Shown in pieces: positions 50,569-59,286 of a stretch of 64,000 nucleotides of DNA. Where the stretch lies: NCBI RefSeq assembly GCF_009733815.1, contig NZ_WNXY01000013.1, positions 62,001 through 126,000 on the forward strand, given 5' to 3'. Positions within the stretch are counted from its first letter, which is position 1; each line of letters opens with the position of its first letter. The DNA is from Pseudactinotalea suaedae (GTDB lineage: Bacteria; Actinomycetota; Actinomycetes; Actinomycetales; Beutenbergiaceae). Position numbers and translations under genes: made by a program. The notes under the pieces were generated by a model. It saw only the letters and a program-made list of their open reading frames with translations, had not been told where the DNA came from and did no database searches.

Positions 50569-51734
50569 GCGTCCGCCGACGTCACGTCGCGCCAGAAGCA
50601 GCGGGCACGGGCCAGCCGGGCCTCGTCGTAGCCGCGCCACTTGGCCTCAGGGAGCGCGCTGCGGGGCACCTCGCGAAAGCCCCGGTGGGTGAAGAACGCG
50701 GCGGCGTCGGCCGAGACGGTGACCGCGAAGAGCGCCCGCAGCCCGATCGTCGAGGCGTGCTCGACCAGACCCTCGAGCAGCATCCCGCCCGCGCCCGCGC
50801 CCGAGAACTCGCTCACCGTGATCAGGCCGGCCACCTCACCGACCCCCTCGCCCGCGTACAGGTCGGTCTCCAGACCCACCACACCGGCGAGATGACCGGT
50901 GCGCACCACCCGGGCGCCGAGCCCGCCGACAGCCATGCGGGCGATCTCGGCGCGGCTGCGCGGCTTGAGGACGCCGTCGCGCACGCCCTGCGCGACCAGC
51001 GCCTCGACCGCGGGCAGGTCGTCGACCCGCAGCTGCGCGAGCCTGACGTAGCCGCCCAGCGTCAGCAGCGTGCCGGCGCCGTCGAAGGTGAACAGCTCGA
51101 GCTCGAGGTCCTCCGCACGGCACAGGTTCACGCTGTAGGCGCCGCCCCGCAGCGCGGCCTCGGCAGCGGGGAGCAGGTTGCCGATGCCCCGCCGCGTCAG
51201 CTCTCCGAGCAGCCCCAGCCGGTAGACCTGCAGGTCGGCGAAGCTGCGTGGAGGGTCGCCCCAGCCGCCGCCGGGGTCGGTCAGCACCACCTTCGAGGCG
51301 CGCAGCCCGGCCGCGAGGAACCCCGCGGTCTCCGCGACGCCGTCGGGGTTCGCGACCACCACCACGCGGTCCTCGTCGGCGACCGTGAGCCACAGCCCCG
51401 CCATCCCGGCGTCCTCCCACACCGTCGGCGACGTGACCACGGCGGGTGGGCTGGGCAGGGCCCGGGCGAGCCGGTCGGCGTCCTCGGCCTCGTTCACGAC
51501 CAGCACGAACCGCGTGTCCCCCGGGACGAAGCCCGACACGGTCCGCGCCACGGCGGACACCGCGGCGTCGGTGAGCACCGGCAGCGAGACGACGATCGTG
51601 ACGCCGCGGAACTCCTCGACGAAGAACGCACGCTCCTGCGCGGGGATCACACCGGCCTCGCTGGGCACGTGCGGCACCACCGGCCGCTGTCGCAGCGGCG
51701 GTGGGTTGGTGCGGACGTCTCCCGGTTCCATCAC
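50565..51734 (-). CDS. N-acetylglutamate synthase-like kinase-fold plus GNAT protein
   Basis: This 389-residue protein resembles the two-domain ArgA type of N-acetylglutamate synthase. The first 220 residues are amino-acid-kinase-like (VVVVANPDGVAETAGFLAAGLRASKVVLTD). The rest is a GNAT domain (YVRLAQLRVDDLPAVEALVAQGVRDGVLKPRSRAEI, then GAGGMLLEGLVEHAS and FTHRGFREVPRSALPEAKWRGYDEARLAR). It lies far from any arginine operon and is translationally coupled with a CPBP protease gene, so its role may differ from arginine synthesis. Confidence 0.8.
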   Translation of the reverse strand: MMEPGDVRTNPPPLRQRPVVPHVPSEAGVIPAQERAFFVEEFRGVTIVVSLPVLTDAAVSAVARTVSGFVPGDTRFVLVVNEAEDADRLARALPSPPAVVTSPTVWEDAGMAGLWLTVADEDRVVVVANPDGVAETAGFLAAGLRASKVVLTDPGGGWGDPPRSFADLQVYRLGLLGELTRRGIGNLLPAAEAALRGGAYSVNLCRAEDLELELFTFDGAGTLLTLGGYVRLAQLRVDDLPAVEALVAQGVRDGVLKPRSRAEIARMAVGGLGARVVRTGHLAGVVGLETDLYAGEGVGEVAGLITVSEFSGAGAGGMLLEGLVEHASTIGLRALFAVTVSADAAAFFTHRGFREVPRSALPEAKWRGYDEARLARARCFWRDVTSADA

Positions 51735-51755
51735 GGACAGTGTGGCGCAGCGACG

Positions 51756-53129
51756 TCAGTCATGGCTGTCGGCCCGACGGCGGTGCTCACCCCGGGCGTC
51801 GCGGTGCAGGCTCACGCTCCGCACCCGAGCGGGTCCGTAGGTGAGATCGACGACGAGACGCAGCCGGCGCACCCCGATGGGTGGGAACCGGAGCGCGCGG
51901 AGGTGGCCGATCGTGGTGCCGGAGGTCAGGGGGCGCCAACGCTCGCCGTCCGCCGCGGCCTCGTCCTCGGCCACCTCGACCTGGAGCCGGAACGCCGCGA
52001 CGTGCTGGCCCTGCTCGATGTCCTCGGCGAGGGTGACCAGATCGGCGACGACCGGGGCCGGTGGCGTGATCACGAGAGCGCCGCGGTCCTCGGAGATCGT
52101 GGCGCCGGCGAGCAGGTCGGTGCCCAGCACCTCCTCGCGCAGCCGGGCGAAGGACCGCAGCGCGGCCACGTCGGTCCGCTCCAGCAGCCCGTCGCGGTTC
52201 GGCGGCACGTTGAGCAACAGCTTGCTGTTGCGGCCGACCGAGGCGAGATACAGGTCGAGGAGAGCTCCGCCGTCGAGCACGGAGCCGTTCTCGTGCTCGT
52301 GCCAGAACCACCCGGGCCGGATCGAGACGTCGGTCTCGGCGGGCCGCCACACCTGGCCGTCGGGGTCGCCGGAACGCAGCGAGTCCAGGCTCCAGGGGTC
52401 GGACCGGCCGGGGGTCGGTACCCGGGCGGGATCGATGCTCGACCAGCAGGTGGCGCCGGCGACGCCGTCCTCGTTCCCGACCCAGCGGACGTCCGGACCG
52501 GCGTCGGAGAAGATCACCGCGTCGGGCTGCAGCGCGCGCACGGTGCCGAAGATCCGGTCCCAGTCGTAGGACTGCCGCCCGCGTGCGGTCTCGCCGACCG
52601 CGCCGTCGAACCAGACCTCCGCGACGTCGCCGTACCCGGTGAGGAGCTCGGTGAGCTGGGCGATGTAGAGGTCGTCGTAGCCACGCCCGCTGCCGTAGCT
52701 GGGCGCGTTCCGGTCCCAGGGCGAGCAGTAGATGCCAAACCTGATGCCCTCGGCGGCGCAGGCTTCGGCGGCCTCGCGGACCACGTCACCGGAGCCGCCG
52801 CGCCACGGGCTCGCGGCCACCGTGTGGCTGGTGGTCGCACTCGGCCAGAGGCAGAAGCCGTCGTGGTGCTTGGCCGTCAGCACGAGCGTGCCGAACCCGG
52901 CCTCGTGCGCGGTGCGGGCCCACTGCCGGGCGTCCAGATGCTGCGGGTCGAAGATCGCCGGGTCCTCGGTGCCCTCGCCCCACTCGCGACCGGTGAACGT
53001 GTTCATGCCGAGGTGCACGAACATCGCGAGCTCCTCGCGCTGCCACGCGAGCTGGGCGCGGCTGGGCCGAGGGACCGGGGTGAGCCGAGGAGCTGAGGCG
53101 AGGGCCGCCGTCGGGCGGTCGATCAGCAC
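51756..53129 (-). CDS. GH29 alpha-L-fucosidase
   Basis: This 457-residue enzyme releases L-fucose from glycans by the retaining mechanism. It begins with MFVHLGMNTFTGREWGEG and KHHDGFCLWPS (87-97), and the nucleophile is D175 in VWFDGA. An acid/base residue is not obvious by eye. A C-terminal beta-domain follows (ATISEDRGALVITP and beyond). The GTG at 53129 is 4 bp after the stop of the BNR-4 gene, and there is no signal peptide, so it acts inside the cell. The length fits the short branch (GH29-B-like) of the family. Confidence 0.88.
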   Translation of the reverse strand: MLIDRPTAALASAPRLTPVPRPSRAQLAWQREELAMFVHLGMNTFTGREWGEGTEDPAIFDPQHLDARQWARTAHEAGFGTLVLTAKHHDGFCLWPSATTSHTVAASPWRGGSGDVVREAAEACAAEGIRFGIYCSPWDRNAPSYGSGRGYDDLYIAQLTELLTGYGDVAEVWFDGAVGETARGRQSYDWDRIFGTVRALQPDAVIFSDAGPDVRWVGNEDGVAGATCWSSIDPARVPTPGRSDPWSLDSLRSGDPDGQVWRPAETDVSIRPGWFWHEHENGSVLDGGALLDLYLASVGRNSKLLLNVPPNRDGLLERTDVAALRSFARLREEVLGTDLLAGATISEDRGALVITPPAPVVADLVTLAEDIEQGQHVAAFRLQVEVAEDEAAADGERWRPLTSGTTIGHLRALRFPPIGVRRLRLVVDLTYGPARVRSVSLHRDARGEHRRRADSHD

Positions 53130-53133
53130 GCGA

Positions 53134-54495
53134 TCAGCGCGACCCGACCGCGAGGACCACCTCGGTCGCGTACTTCTGCGAGGACTGCATGTCGCCGCGG
53201 TACCAGGTGAGCACGCGGCGGGCGGGATCGCCCGGGATCGCGATCGGGCGGAAGTTGGAGGCCGGTGAGCCCTCGGTGACCGGGGTCCAGGTCCAGCTGG
53301 CGCCGCCGTCGGACGTGGTGCCGTGGAAGATCTCGTGCACACCGAGGTCGCTGCCGTCGCGCGGGTCGACGGTGGTGGAGAAGTACAGCGCGTCGAGATC
53401 GTCGGGGTCGATCGAGCCGAGCCCGGTGTAGTCGGTCTCGTGCGAGAGCAGCTGCGGGCCGGCGTCGCCCACCTTGGTGACCTGCCACTGCCCGTCCCCG
53501 GGCGCGAGCTCGGCGCGCAGCAGCGCGTGGGGGAGCGGCTCCTCGGTGCGGAACGGCAGCGCGAGGCCGAGGGTGTCGTCGGTGCGGGCGGTGAACAGCA
53601 CCACCACCCGGCCGGTCGCGTCACGGCGGATGTCGGCGGTCCAGCAGTGGGTCATCACCTGGCCGTCGACCTCGGTGCCGTTGGCGAACACCTGGGTGAG
53701 GTCCTCGGCGCGGGGTGTCTCGTCCTCGACGCCGCGGCCGAGCGCGCCCACCACGGTGCCGTCGGCGCGGTGGAGGCTGTCGCCGGCGAGGTAGCCGTGC
53801 CAGATCGAGGTCGGGAAGTCGCGGGGGTGGTGCTCGGTGATGACGAGATCGATGCGGTCCTCAGCGCCCTCCGCTCGCTTCGGGTGCGGACCCGAGGTGT
53901 AGCGCGCGTAGCCGTTGACGTAGCCGACCTTCTCCCGCGTGAGCAGGCGGCCGCCGAAGGTCCAGGTGGCGCCGTCGTCGTCGGAGACCAGGTAGCAGGG
54001 GTCGTCGTTGATCGCGCGCACGAAGCAGCAGAGCCGGTCGCCCAGCGGGTGCACGTTCTGATAGGTCACGCCGCGGCCCGGTGCGCGGCCGGTGAACTCG
54101 GCGCCGAAGTGCGGGGTCCACACGTAGGACTGCTCGGGTCCCCAGCTCGTGGGGTCGCCCGGCGCGGAGAGCCGCCAGAACGTGTGCTCGTCGGTCTTGT
54201 GGCGCGAGTAGACGGCGACCCAGCGGCCGTCGGCGCGCAGCCACAGCGCCGGGTCGTCGTGGTCGTCGGCCTCGAAGCCGGCGTGCAGGACCGCCTGGGT
54301 GCCGGTGATCTCGGCGGCGTCCAGGTCGACGACGGTGACCTCGACGTCGCCGTTCCGATCAGCGCCGTCGACCCCTGTGGGGGAGGCGACCGAGCCGATC
54401 ACGGCCGTACCGCTCGCAGCATCGACCAGCGACCGCTCGTCCTGGAACCAGCACCAGCCACCGTTGGCGTTGACGACGCCTGTCTTCTCGAACAT
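53134..54495 (-). CDS. BNR-4 repeat protein, beta-propeller
   Basis: This 453-residue protein is of the BNR-4 group, a sialidase-like beta-propeller fold found in glycan-degradation loci. It opens with NANGGWCWFQDERSLVDAASG, and contains YSRHKTDEHTFWRLSA, YQNVHPLGDRLCCFVRA and GYVNGYARYTSG. No signal peptide is seen. Related proteins act as lyases or are uncharacterised; I claim only the fold. It is co-transcribed with the GH29 gene 4 bp downstream, and a LacI-like site lies 30 bp upstream of its start. Confidence 0.82.
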   Translation of the reverse strand: MFEKTGVVNANGGWCWFQDERSLVDAASGTAVIGSVASPTGVDGADRNGDVEVTVVDLDAAEITGTQAVLHAGFEADDHDDPALWLRADGRWVAVYSRHKTDEHTFWRLSAPGDPTSWGPEQSYVWTPHFGAEFTGRAPGRGVTYQNVHPLGDRLCCFVRAINDDPCYLVSDDDGATWTFGGRLLTREKVGYVNGYARYTSGPHPKRAEGAEDRIDLVITEHHPRDFPTSIWHGYLAGDSLHRADGTVVGALGRGVEDETPRAEDLTQVFANGTEVDGQVMTHCWTADIRRDATGRVVVLFTARTDDTLGLALPFRTEEPLPHALLRAELAPGDGQWQVTKVGDAGPQLLSHETDYTGLGSIDPDDLDALYFSTTVDPRDGSDLGVHEIFHGTTSDGGASWTWTPVTEGSPASNFRPIAIPGDPARRVLTWYRGDMQSSQKYATEVVLAVGSR

Positions 54496-54524
54496 GACGA
54501 CAACCCTGTCACGGATGCCGCCAC

Positions 54525-54537
54525 TGGGAAAGCGCTC
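54525..54537. promoter_or_regulatory. Possible LacI-type half-palindrome, GH29-BNR operon
   Basis: TGGGAAAGCGCTC, 30 bp upstream of the BNR-4 start. GGAAAGCGCT resembles half of the LacI-type GAAAGCGCTTTC palindromes that control sugar genes in actinobacteria; the right half here (CTCGCCG) is poor. The same 13 bases occur at 24305-24317 in the hairpin repeat, so it could also be a remnant of that repeat. Confidence 0.4.
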
Positions 54538-54620
54538 GCCGCGATCTCGTGCACCGCGAGGAGCGAGGCGGTCGGGGCGGACCGCCGCGGCGGCGCGGGC
54601 AGATGTGGTCTCCTGTTGCC

Positions 54621-55577
54621 ATGGTGCGCATCGGGTTCCACGCCTCCCACGAGCAGATCTCGCCGCGGCAGCTGCTCGCGGACGTCCAGCACGCCGAACG
54701 CGCTGGTTTCCAGATGGCGATGTGCTCCGATCACCTGGCGCCGTGGAGCGCCCGCCAGGGCCACTCCGGGTACGCGTGGTCGTGGCTGGCCGCTGCGCTG
54801 GCCACCACCGAGCTGGAGCTGGGCTGCGTCAGCGCACCGGGCCAGCGCTACCACCCGGCCGTGATGGCGCAGAAGATCGCCACCCTGGGCCAGATGTTCC
54901 CCGGGCGGTTCTGGGTCGCGCTCGGCAGCGGTGAGGCGGCGAACGAGCACGTCACGGGAGATCGCTGGCCAGCCAAGGTGGAGCGCGAACGCCGGCTCGA
55001 GGAGTGCGTCGACGTCATCGGCCGGCTGCTGGACGGCGAGGAGGTCAGCCACCACGGCCTCGTCACGGTGGACCGGGCCCGGGTCTGGGAGCGGGCGGAC
55101 CCGCGGCCGCGTCTGATCGCGCCCGTGGTGTCCCCGGAGTCCGCGGCGAGGGTCGCGGCCTGGTCCGAGGGGTTGGTCACGCTCAACCAGCCGCACGAGA
55201 CGTTGCGGGAGCTGGTCGAGGCCTACCGCGGCGCGGGTGGGCGCGGGCCGTTGTCGTTGCAGGTCCACCTCGCGTGGGCGAGCACGCAGCAGGAGGCCGA
55301 GACGATCGCGATGGACCAGTGGCGCAGCAACGTCGTCGGCGCTCCGATCGCCTGGGACGTCGAGACCCCGCAGGGCTTCGACGCGATCGCGGCGCACATG
55401 CCGCTCGCCTCGGTGCTGACGGCGGTGCGCGTCTCCTCCGACCTGTCCCAGCACGCCGACTGGCTGCGGGAGTACGCCGAGCTGGGGTTCGAGGACATCT
55501 ACCTGCACCACGTCGGCACCGAGCAGACCGCCTTCATCGACGCCTTCGCGGCCGAGGTGATTCCCGCCGTCGCCTGA
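54621..55577 (+). CDS. LLM-class oxidoreductase, TIGR03885-like
   Basis: This 318-residue flavin oxidoreductase belongs to the luciferase-like fold: MVRIGFHASHEQISPRQLL, MCSDHLAPWSARQGHSGYAWSWLAAALATT, ELGCVSAPGQRYHPAVMAQKIATLGQMFPGRFWVALGSGEA. It is the type often found beside an alpha-amylase-family gene and assumed not to use F420; that holds here, as the GH13 gene follows by 24 bp. The function is unknown. The ATG at 54621 is chosen to match MVRIGFHAS. Confidence 0.85.
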   Translation: MVRIGFHASHEQISPRQLLADVQHAERAGFQMAMCSDHLAPWSARQGHSGYAWSWLAAALATTELELGCVSAPGQRYHPAVMAQKIATLGQMFPGRFWVALGSGEAANEHVTGDRWPAKVERERRLEECVDVIGRLLDGEEVSHHGLVTVDRARVWERADPRPRLIAPVVSPESAARVAAWSEGLVTLNQPHETLRELVEAYRGAGGRGPLSLQVHLAWASTQQEAETIAMDQWRSNVVGAPIAWDVETPQGFDAIAAHMPLASVLTAVRVSSDLSQHADWLREYAELGFEDIYLHHVGTEQTAFIDAFAAEVIPAVA

Positions 55578-55601
55578 CCCCTCCTCTGGGAGGGTGGTGG
55601 C

Positions 55602-57272
55602 ATGCAGATCACCGACACCAGCGACCTGTGGTGGAAGAACGCCATCATCTACTGCCTCGACATCGAGACCTTCCTGGACTCCGACGGCGACGGCGTGGGC
55701 GACCTGGCCGGCCTCGCGAAGCGGATCGACTACCTCGCCGAGCTCGGTGTCACCTGTCTGTGGCTGATGCCCTTCTACCCGGGCCCCCAGCGCGACGACG
55801 GCTACGACGTCACCGACATGTACGGCGTCGACGCCCGCTACGGCGACCACGGCCACCTGGTCGAGGTGATCCGCACCGCGCACGACCGCGGCATGCGGGT
55901 GATCGCCGACCTGCTGGTCAACCACACCTCCGACAAGCACCCGTGGTTCGTCTCGGCCCGCAGGAGCACGAGCTCGCCGTACCGCGACTACTACGTGTGG
56001 CGCGAGGACGAGCCGCCGGACACCTCCGACCACGTCGTCTTCCCCGACAAGGAGGACGGCATCTGGACGCTCGACGAGGGCAGCGGGCAGTGGTACCTGC
56101 ACCACTTCTTCCACCACCAGCCGGATCTGAACATCGCGAACCCGGCGGTGGTCGACGAGCTCCTGCGGGTGATCGGGTTCTGGCTCGAGCTGGGGCTCGA
56201 CGGCTTCCGGGTCGACGCCGTGCCGTTCTTCCTCTCCGACGTCGAGACCGGTGACGGCGCGCACGCGGGCGACCCGCACGCCCTGCTCGAGCGGATCCGG
56301 GCGTTCCTCGGGCGCCGTCGGGGCGACGCGGTGATGCTGGGCGAGGTCAACCTGCCCTACCCGGACCAGGTGCGCTACTTCGGGGGCGATGACGGCAACC
56401 AGCTGCACATGATGTTCGACTTCGCGGCCATGCAGGCGACCTACCTGTCCTTCGCGCGAGGGGACGCCGGGCCGCTGACGGCGGCGCTCGCCGCCCGGCC
56501 CGAGATCCACCCGACCTGCGCCTGGGCGACCTTCCTGCGTAACCACGACGAGCTGACCCTCGATCAGCTCTCACCGGAGGAGCGCCAGGAGGTCTTCGAC
56601 GCCTTCGGTCCCGACCCGGAGATGCAGCTCTACGGGCGTGGGCTGCGCCGCCGGCTGCCGACGATGTTCGACGGCGACCCGCGCCGCGTCCGGATGGCGT
56701 ACAGCCTGCTCTTCTCGTTGCCGGGCAGCCCGACGCTGTTCTACGGCGAGGAGATCGGGATGGGCGAGAACCTCGACATCCCCGGCCGCGTCGCGGTGCG
56801 GGCGCCGATGCAGTGGGGACCCGATCGCAACGGCGGTTTCTCGACGGCGCCGCCGCGCCGACTCACCCGGCCGATCGTCGGCGACGGGTACGGACCCGAG
56901 CACGTGAACGCCGCCGAGCAGGTCCAGGACGCCGACTCCCTGTGGAGCTTCATGCGGGCGCTGATCACGGTCCGGCGCGCCTGCCCCGAGGTGGGGTGGG
57001 GCGCGCACACGGTCCTCGACGTCGGCAGCTCGCAGGTGTTCGCCCACCGCTGCGATCTCGAGCAGGCCTCGCTCGTGGCGCTGCACAACCTCAGCCCGGA
57101 CGCCGTGACCGCCACCGTGCCGGCGATCACCGACGACGACCACGACCTGGTCGACGCCTTCACGCACAAGCGGCTCGGGCTCTCGAGCGAGCCCGCCGAG
57201 GTCAATCTCGAGGGGTACGGCCACACGTGGTTCCGGGTGCGCCGCCGGGACGGGCTCCCGCAGGTGCCGTAG
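55602..57272 (+). CDS. GH13 alpha-amylase family (trehalose-synthase-like)
   Basis: This 556-residue enzyme has the alpha-amylase barrel: DSDGDGVGDLAGL early, DLLVNHTSDKHPWF, then the nucleophile D205 (GFRVDAVPF), the acid/base E248 (MLGEVNLPYPDQ) and D316 (LRNHDELTL). The layout follows trehalose synthase/maltosyl-transferring relatives, but the length is shorter than the usual trehalose synthase, so I leave the exact reaction open. There is no signal peptide, so it acts on cytoplasmic maltose, trehalose or alpha-glucan. It follows a LLM-class gene in the same direction. Confidence 0.88.
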   Translation: MQITDTSDLWWKNAIIYCLDIETFLDSDGDGVGDLAGLAKRIDYLAELGVTCLWLMPFYPGPQRDDGYDVTDMYGVDARYGDHGHLVEVIRTAHDRGMRVIADLLVNHTSDKHPWFVSARRSTSSPYRDYYVWREDEPPDTSDHVVFPDKEDGIWTLDEGSGQWYLHHFFHHQPDLNIANPAVVDELLRVIGFWLELGLDGFRVDAVPFFLSDVETGDGAHAGDPHALLERIRAFLGRRRGDAVMLGEVNLPYPDQVRYFGGDDGNQLHMMFDFAAMQATYLSFARGDAGPLTAALAARPEIHPTCAWATFLRNHDELTLDQLSPEERQEVFDAFGPDPEMQLYGRGLRRRLPTMFDGDPRRVRMAYSLLFSLPGSPTLFYGEEIGMGENLDIPGRVAVRAPMQWGPDRNGGFSTAPPRRLTRPIVGDGYGPEHVNAAEQVQDADSLWSFMRALITVRRACPEVGWGAHTVLDVGSSQVFAHRCDLEQASLVALHNLSPDAVTATVPAITDDDHDLVDAFTHKRLGLSSEPAEVNLEGYGHTWFRVRRRDGLPQVP

Positions 57273-57324
57273 CGGACGGGGCGAAGGCCCCGCCGGCGAT
57301 GGTTGACATCGCTCCGCGGCTGCG

Positions 57325-57355
57325 GCAGAGTAGTTTGCAGCACAAACCACTCTGC
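57325..57355. promoter_or_regulatory. Operator palindrome ahead of the regulator-ABC operon
   Basis: GCAGAGTAGTTTG and CAAACCACTCTGC pair at 12 of 13 positions with a 5-nt centre. It lies 19 bp before the first gene of the four-gene operon. TTGACA at 57303-57308 is a possible -35 element; the -10 is weak by eye. The winged-helix regulator of this operon is the obvious candidate to bind it. Confidence 0.7.
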
Positions 57356-57374
57356 AGCTGCGCAAGGAGAGCCG

Positions 57375-58043
57375 ATGACCGAGCCTCGAGAGGCCGACGC
57401 CCCGCTGGGCGACGCCGAGGACGACGGTGAGGTGACCGTCTCGCCCGCCGCCGCGCTGGCGGCCATCAAGGCCTCGCAGGAGGCCGTGCGGCAGCAGACC
57501 CACCCGAGCGCCACGGCGATGTTCACCGTCTGGGGCGTCGCGTTCCTGATCTCCTACTCCTCGCTCTACCTTGGTTACTCCGAGTCCGCGCAGATGCCCC
57601 GCGGCTGGTCGATGGCCGTGCTGGGCGCCTGCGTGGTGGGTGCGATGGTGTTCACCGCCATCCACATCGCCCGACGCACCTCGGGCATCCGCGGCACCAG
57701 CTCCAGGGTCGGCGCCATGTACGGCTGGTCCTGGTGCATCTGCTTCGTGTTCGCCATGGTGATCTTCGGAGCCGTGGCCGACGCCGGTGCGCCGCCGCTC
57801 GCGATGTCGATCCTCACCAACGCGGTCGCCCTGCTCATCGTGGCCGCGCTCTACATGGCGGGCGGCGCCCTGTTCGGAGAGTGGCGGATGTTCGCGCTCG
57901 GTGCGTGGTTCGCCGTCGTCGGATCGATCGCCGCGATCGTGGCACCGCCCGAGGGCTACCTCGTGCAGGCGATCGCCGGGGGTGGGGGCTTCCTCGTCGC
58001 AGCCGTGGCTGCTCAGCTGATCGAGCGGTGGCGGTCGAGGTGA
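57375..58043 (+). CDS. Uncharacterised membrane protein, regulator-ABC operon
   Basis: This 222-residue protein is not one I recognise. The first 45 residues are hydrophilic and acidic; six hydrophobic segments follow. Its ATG has AAGGAGA upstream. It shares an operon with a small winged-helix regulator (GTGA overlap) and an ABC exporter-like pair, and probably acts with them, for example as a sensor or transport partner. A palindrome at 57325 precedes it. Confidence 0.8.
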   Translation: MTEPREADAPLGDAEDDGEVTVSPAAALAAIKASQEAVRQQTHPSATAMFTVWGVAFLISYSSLYLGYSESAQMPRGWSMAVLGACVVGAMVFTAIHIARRTSGIRGTSSRVGAMYGWSWCICFVFAMVIFGAVADAGAPPLAMSILTNAVALLIVAALYMAGGALFGEWRMFALGAWFAVVGSIAAIVAPPEGYLVQAIAGGGGFLVAAVAAQLIERWRSR

Positions 58044-58345
58044 CCGACCTCGAGCTCGATCCCGTCATCCACGTGCAGGCGCGGCTGCGCGTCGTCGCCA
58101 CGCTGGCCGGCATCCCGGGCGGTGATCGCATCGCCTTCACCCGGCTGCAGAACGTGCTCGGCATGACCGCCGGGAACCTGTCCACCCACCTGCGCAAGCT
58201 CGAGGACGCCGGGTACGTCGTCGTCGAGAAGACGTTCGAGGGGCGCAGCCCCGTGACCTACGTGGCCCTGGCCGCCGCAGGCCGCCGGGCCTTCGAGACC
58301 TACACCGCCTCGCTCGAGGCACTCCTGAAGGGGGCTCTGGAATGA
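58040..58345 (+). CDS. Small winged-helix transcriptional regulator
   Basis: This 101-residue regulator has one winged-helix domain of the HTH_34/ArsR-PadR-like kind: QARLRVVATLAGIPGGDRIAFTRLQNVLGMTAGNLSTHLRKLEDAGYVVVEKTFEGRSPVTYVALAAAG. The GTG start at 58040 overlaps the stop of the membrane-protein gene (GTGA), and its own stop overlaps the ATPase gene. It likely represses the operon through the palindrome at 57325. Confidence 0.9.
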   Translation: MTDLELDPVIHVQARLRVVATLAGIPGGDRIAFTRLQNVLGMTAGNLSTHLRKLEDAGYVVVEKTFEGRSPVTYVALAAAGRRAFETYTASLEALLKGALE

Positions 58346-59286
58346 CCAGCACGACCACCACCAGCACGACCGCCAGCACGACCACCGCCACCGATGCTCC
58401 CGTCGTCACGGTCGAGCACGCGCACCGCATGTTCGGTGACGTCGTCGCTCTGGACGACGTCAGCCTGAGCGTCCACCCCGGCGAGATCGTCGGGCTGCTC
58501 GGCCCGAACGGTGCCGGCAAGAGCACCCTGCTCTCGCTGATCAACGGACAGCGCAAGCCGACCTCGGGCACCGTGCGGCTGTTCGGGCAGGACCCGCGCA
58601 CCCCGGCCGCCCGCATCGGGCTCGGCATCACGCCGCAGGAGACCGGGCTGCCGGCATCGCTCAAGGTCGGGGAGGTCGTCGACTTCATCAGCGGCCACTA
58701 CCCCGACCCGATGCCGCGCGCCGAGCTGCTGGCGAGGTTCGACCTCACCGACCTCGACAACCGCCAGACGGGTGGCCTCTCGGGAGGTCAGAAGCGACGC
58801 CTCGCCGTCGCGCTCTCGCTGGCGGGACGGCCGCGACTCGTGCTGCTCGACGAGCCCACCACCGGGCTCGACGTCGAGGGCCGCCGGGCGCTGTGGACCG
58901 CGCTGCGGGACTACCACGCCGAGGGCGCCACGGTCATCGTGACCAGCCACTACCTCGAGGAGATCGAGGCGCTGGCCGAGCGGGTGGTCGTCATCGGCGG
59001 CGGCACCATCCTGGCCGACGACACCCTCCACGCCGTCATCTCCCGCGTGCAGTCGCACCGGGTGACCTTCCGCAGCGGCACCGATCGCGACCAGCTCGCC
59101 CGGCTGCCCGGTGTGACCGCGCTCGAGGCCGACGGCGACCGCTACTCCCTGCTCACCGGCGACTCCGACGCCCTCGTGCGAGCACTGGTCACCGGAGGCG
59201 CCGCGTTCAGCGGGCTCGAGGTGCGCGGCGCCTCGCTGGAGGAAGCGTTCCTGAGCCTGACCGACACCACGACGGAGGCAGCATGA
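58342..59286 (+). CDS. ABC transporter ATP-binding protein
   Basis: This 314-residue ATPase has a Ser/Thr-rich N-terminus (about 20 residues), Walker A GPNGAGKST, signature LSGGQKRRLAVALSLAG, Walker B VLLDEPTTGLD and the switch histidine VIVTSHYLEE. It belongs to the DrrA/CcmA-type exporters, with the C-terminal part (VTFRSGTDRDQLARLPGVTALEADGDRYSLLTGD). It pairs with the permease whose start overlaps its stop by 4 bases (ATGA). Confidence 0.94.
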   Translation: MTSTTTTSTTASTTTATDAPVVTVEHAHRMFGDVVALDDVSLSVHPGEIVGLLGPNGAGKSTLLSLINGQRKPTSGTVRLFGQDPRTPAARIGLGITPQETGLPASLKVGEVVDFISGHYPDPMPRAELLARFDLTDLDNRQTGGLSGGQKRRLAVALSLAGRPRLVLLDEPTTGLDVEGRRALWTALRDYHAEGATVIVTSHYLEEIEALAERVVVIGGGTILADDTLHAVISRVQSHRVTFRSGTDRDQLARLPGVTALEADGDRYSLLTGDSDALVRALVTGGAAFSGLEVRGASLEEAFLSLTDTTTEAA

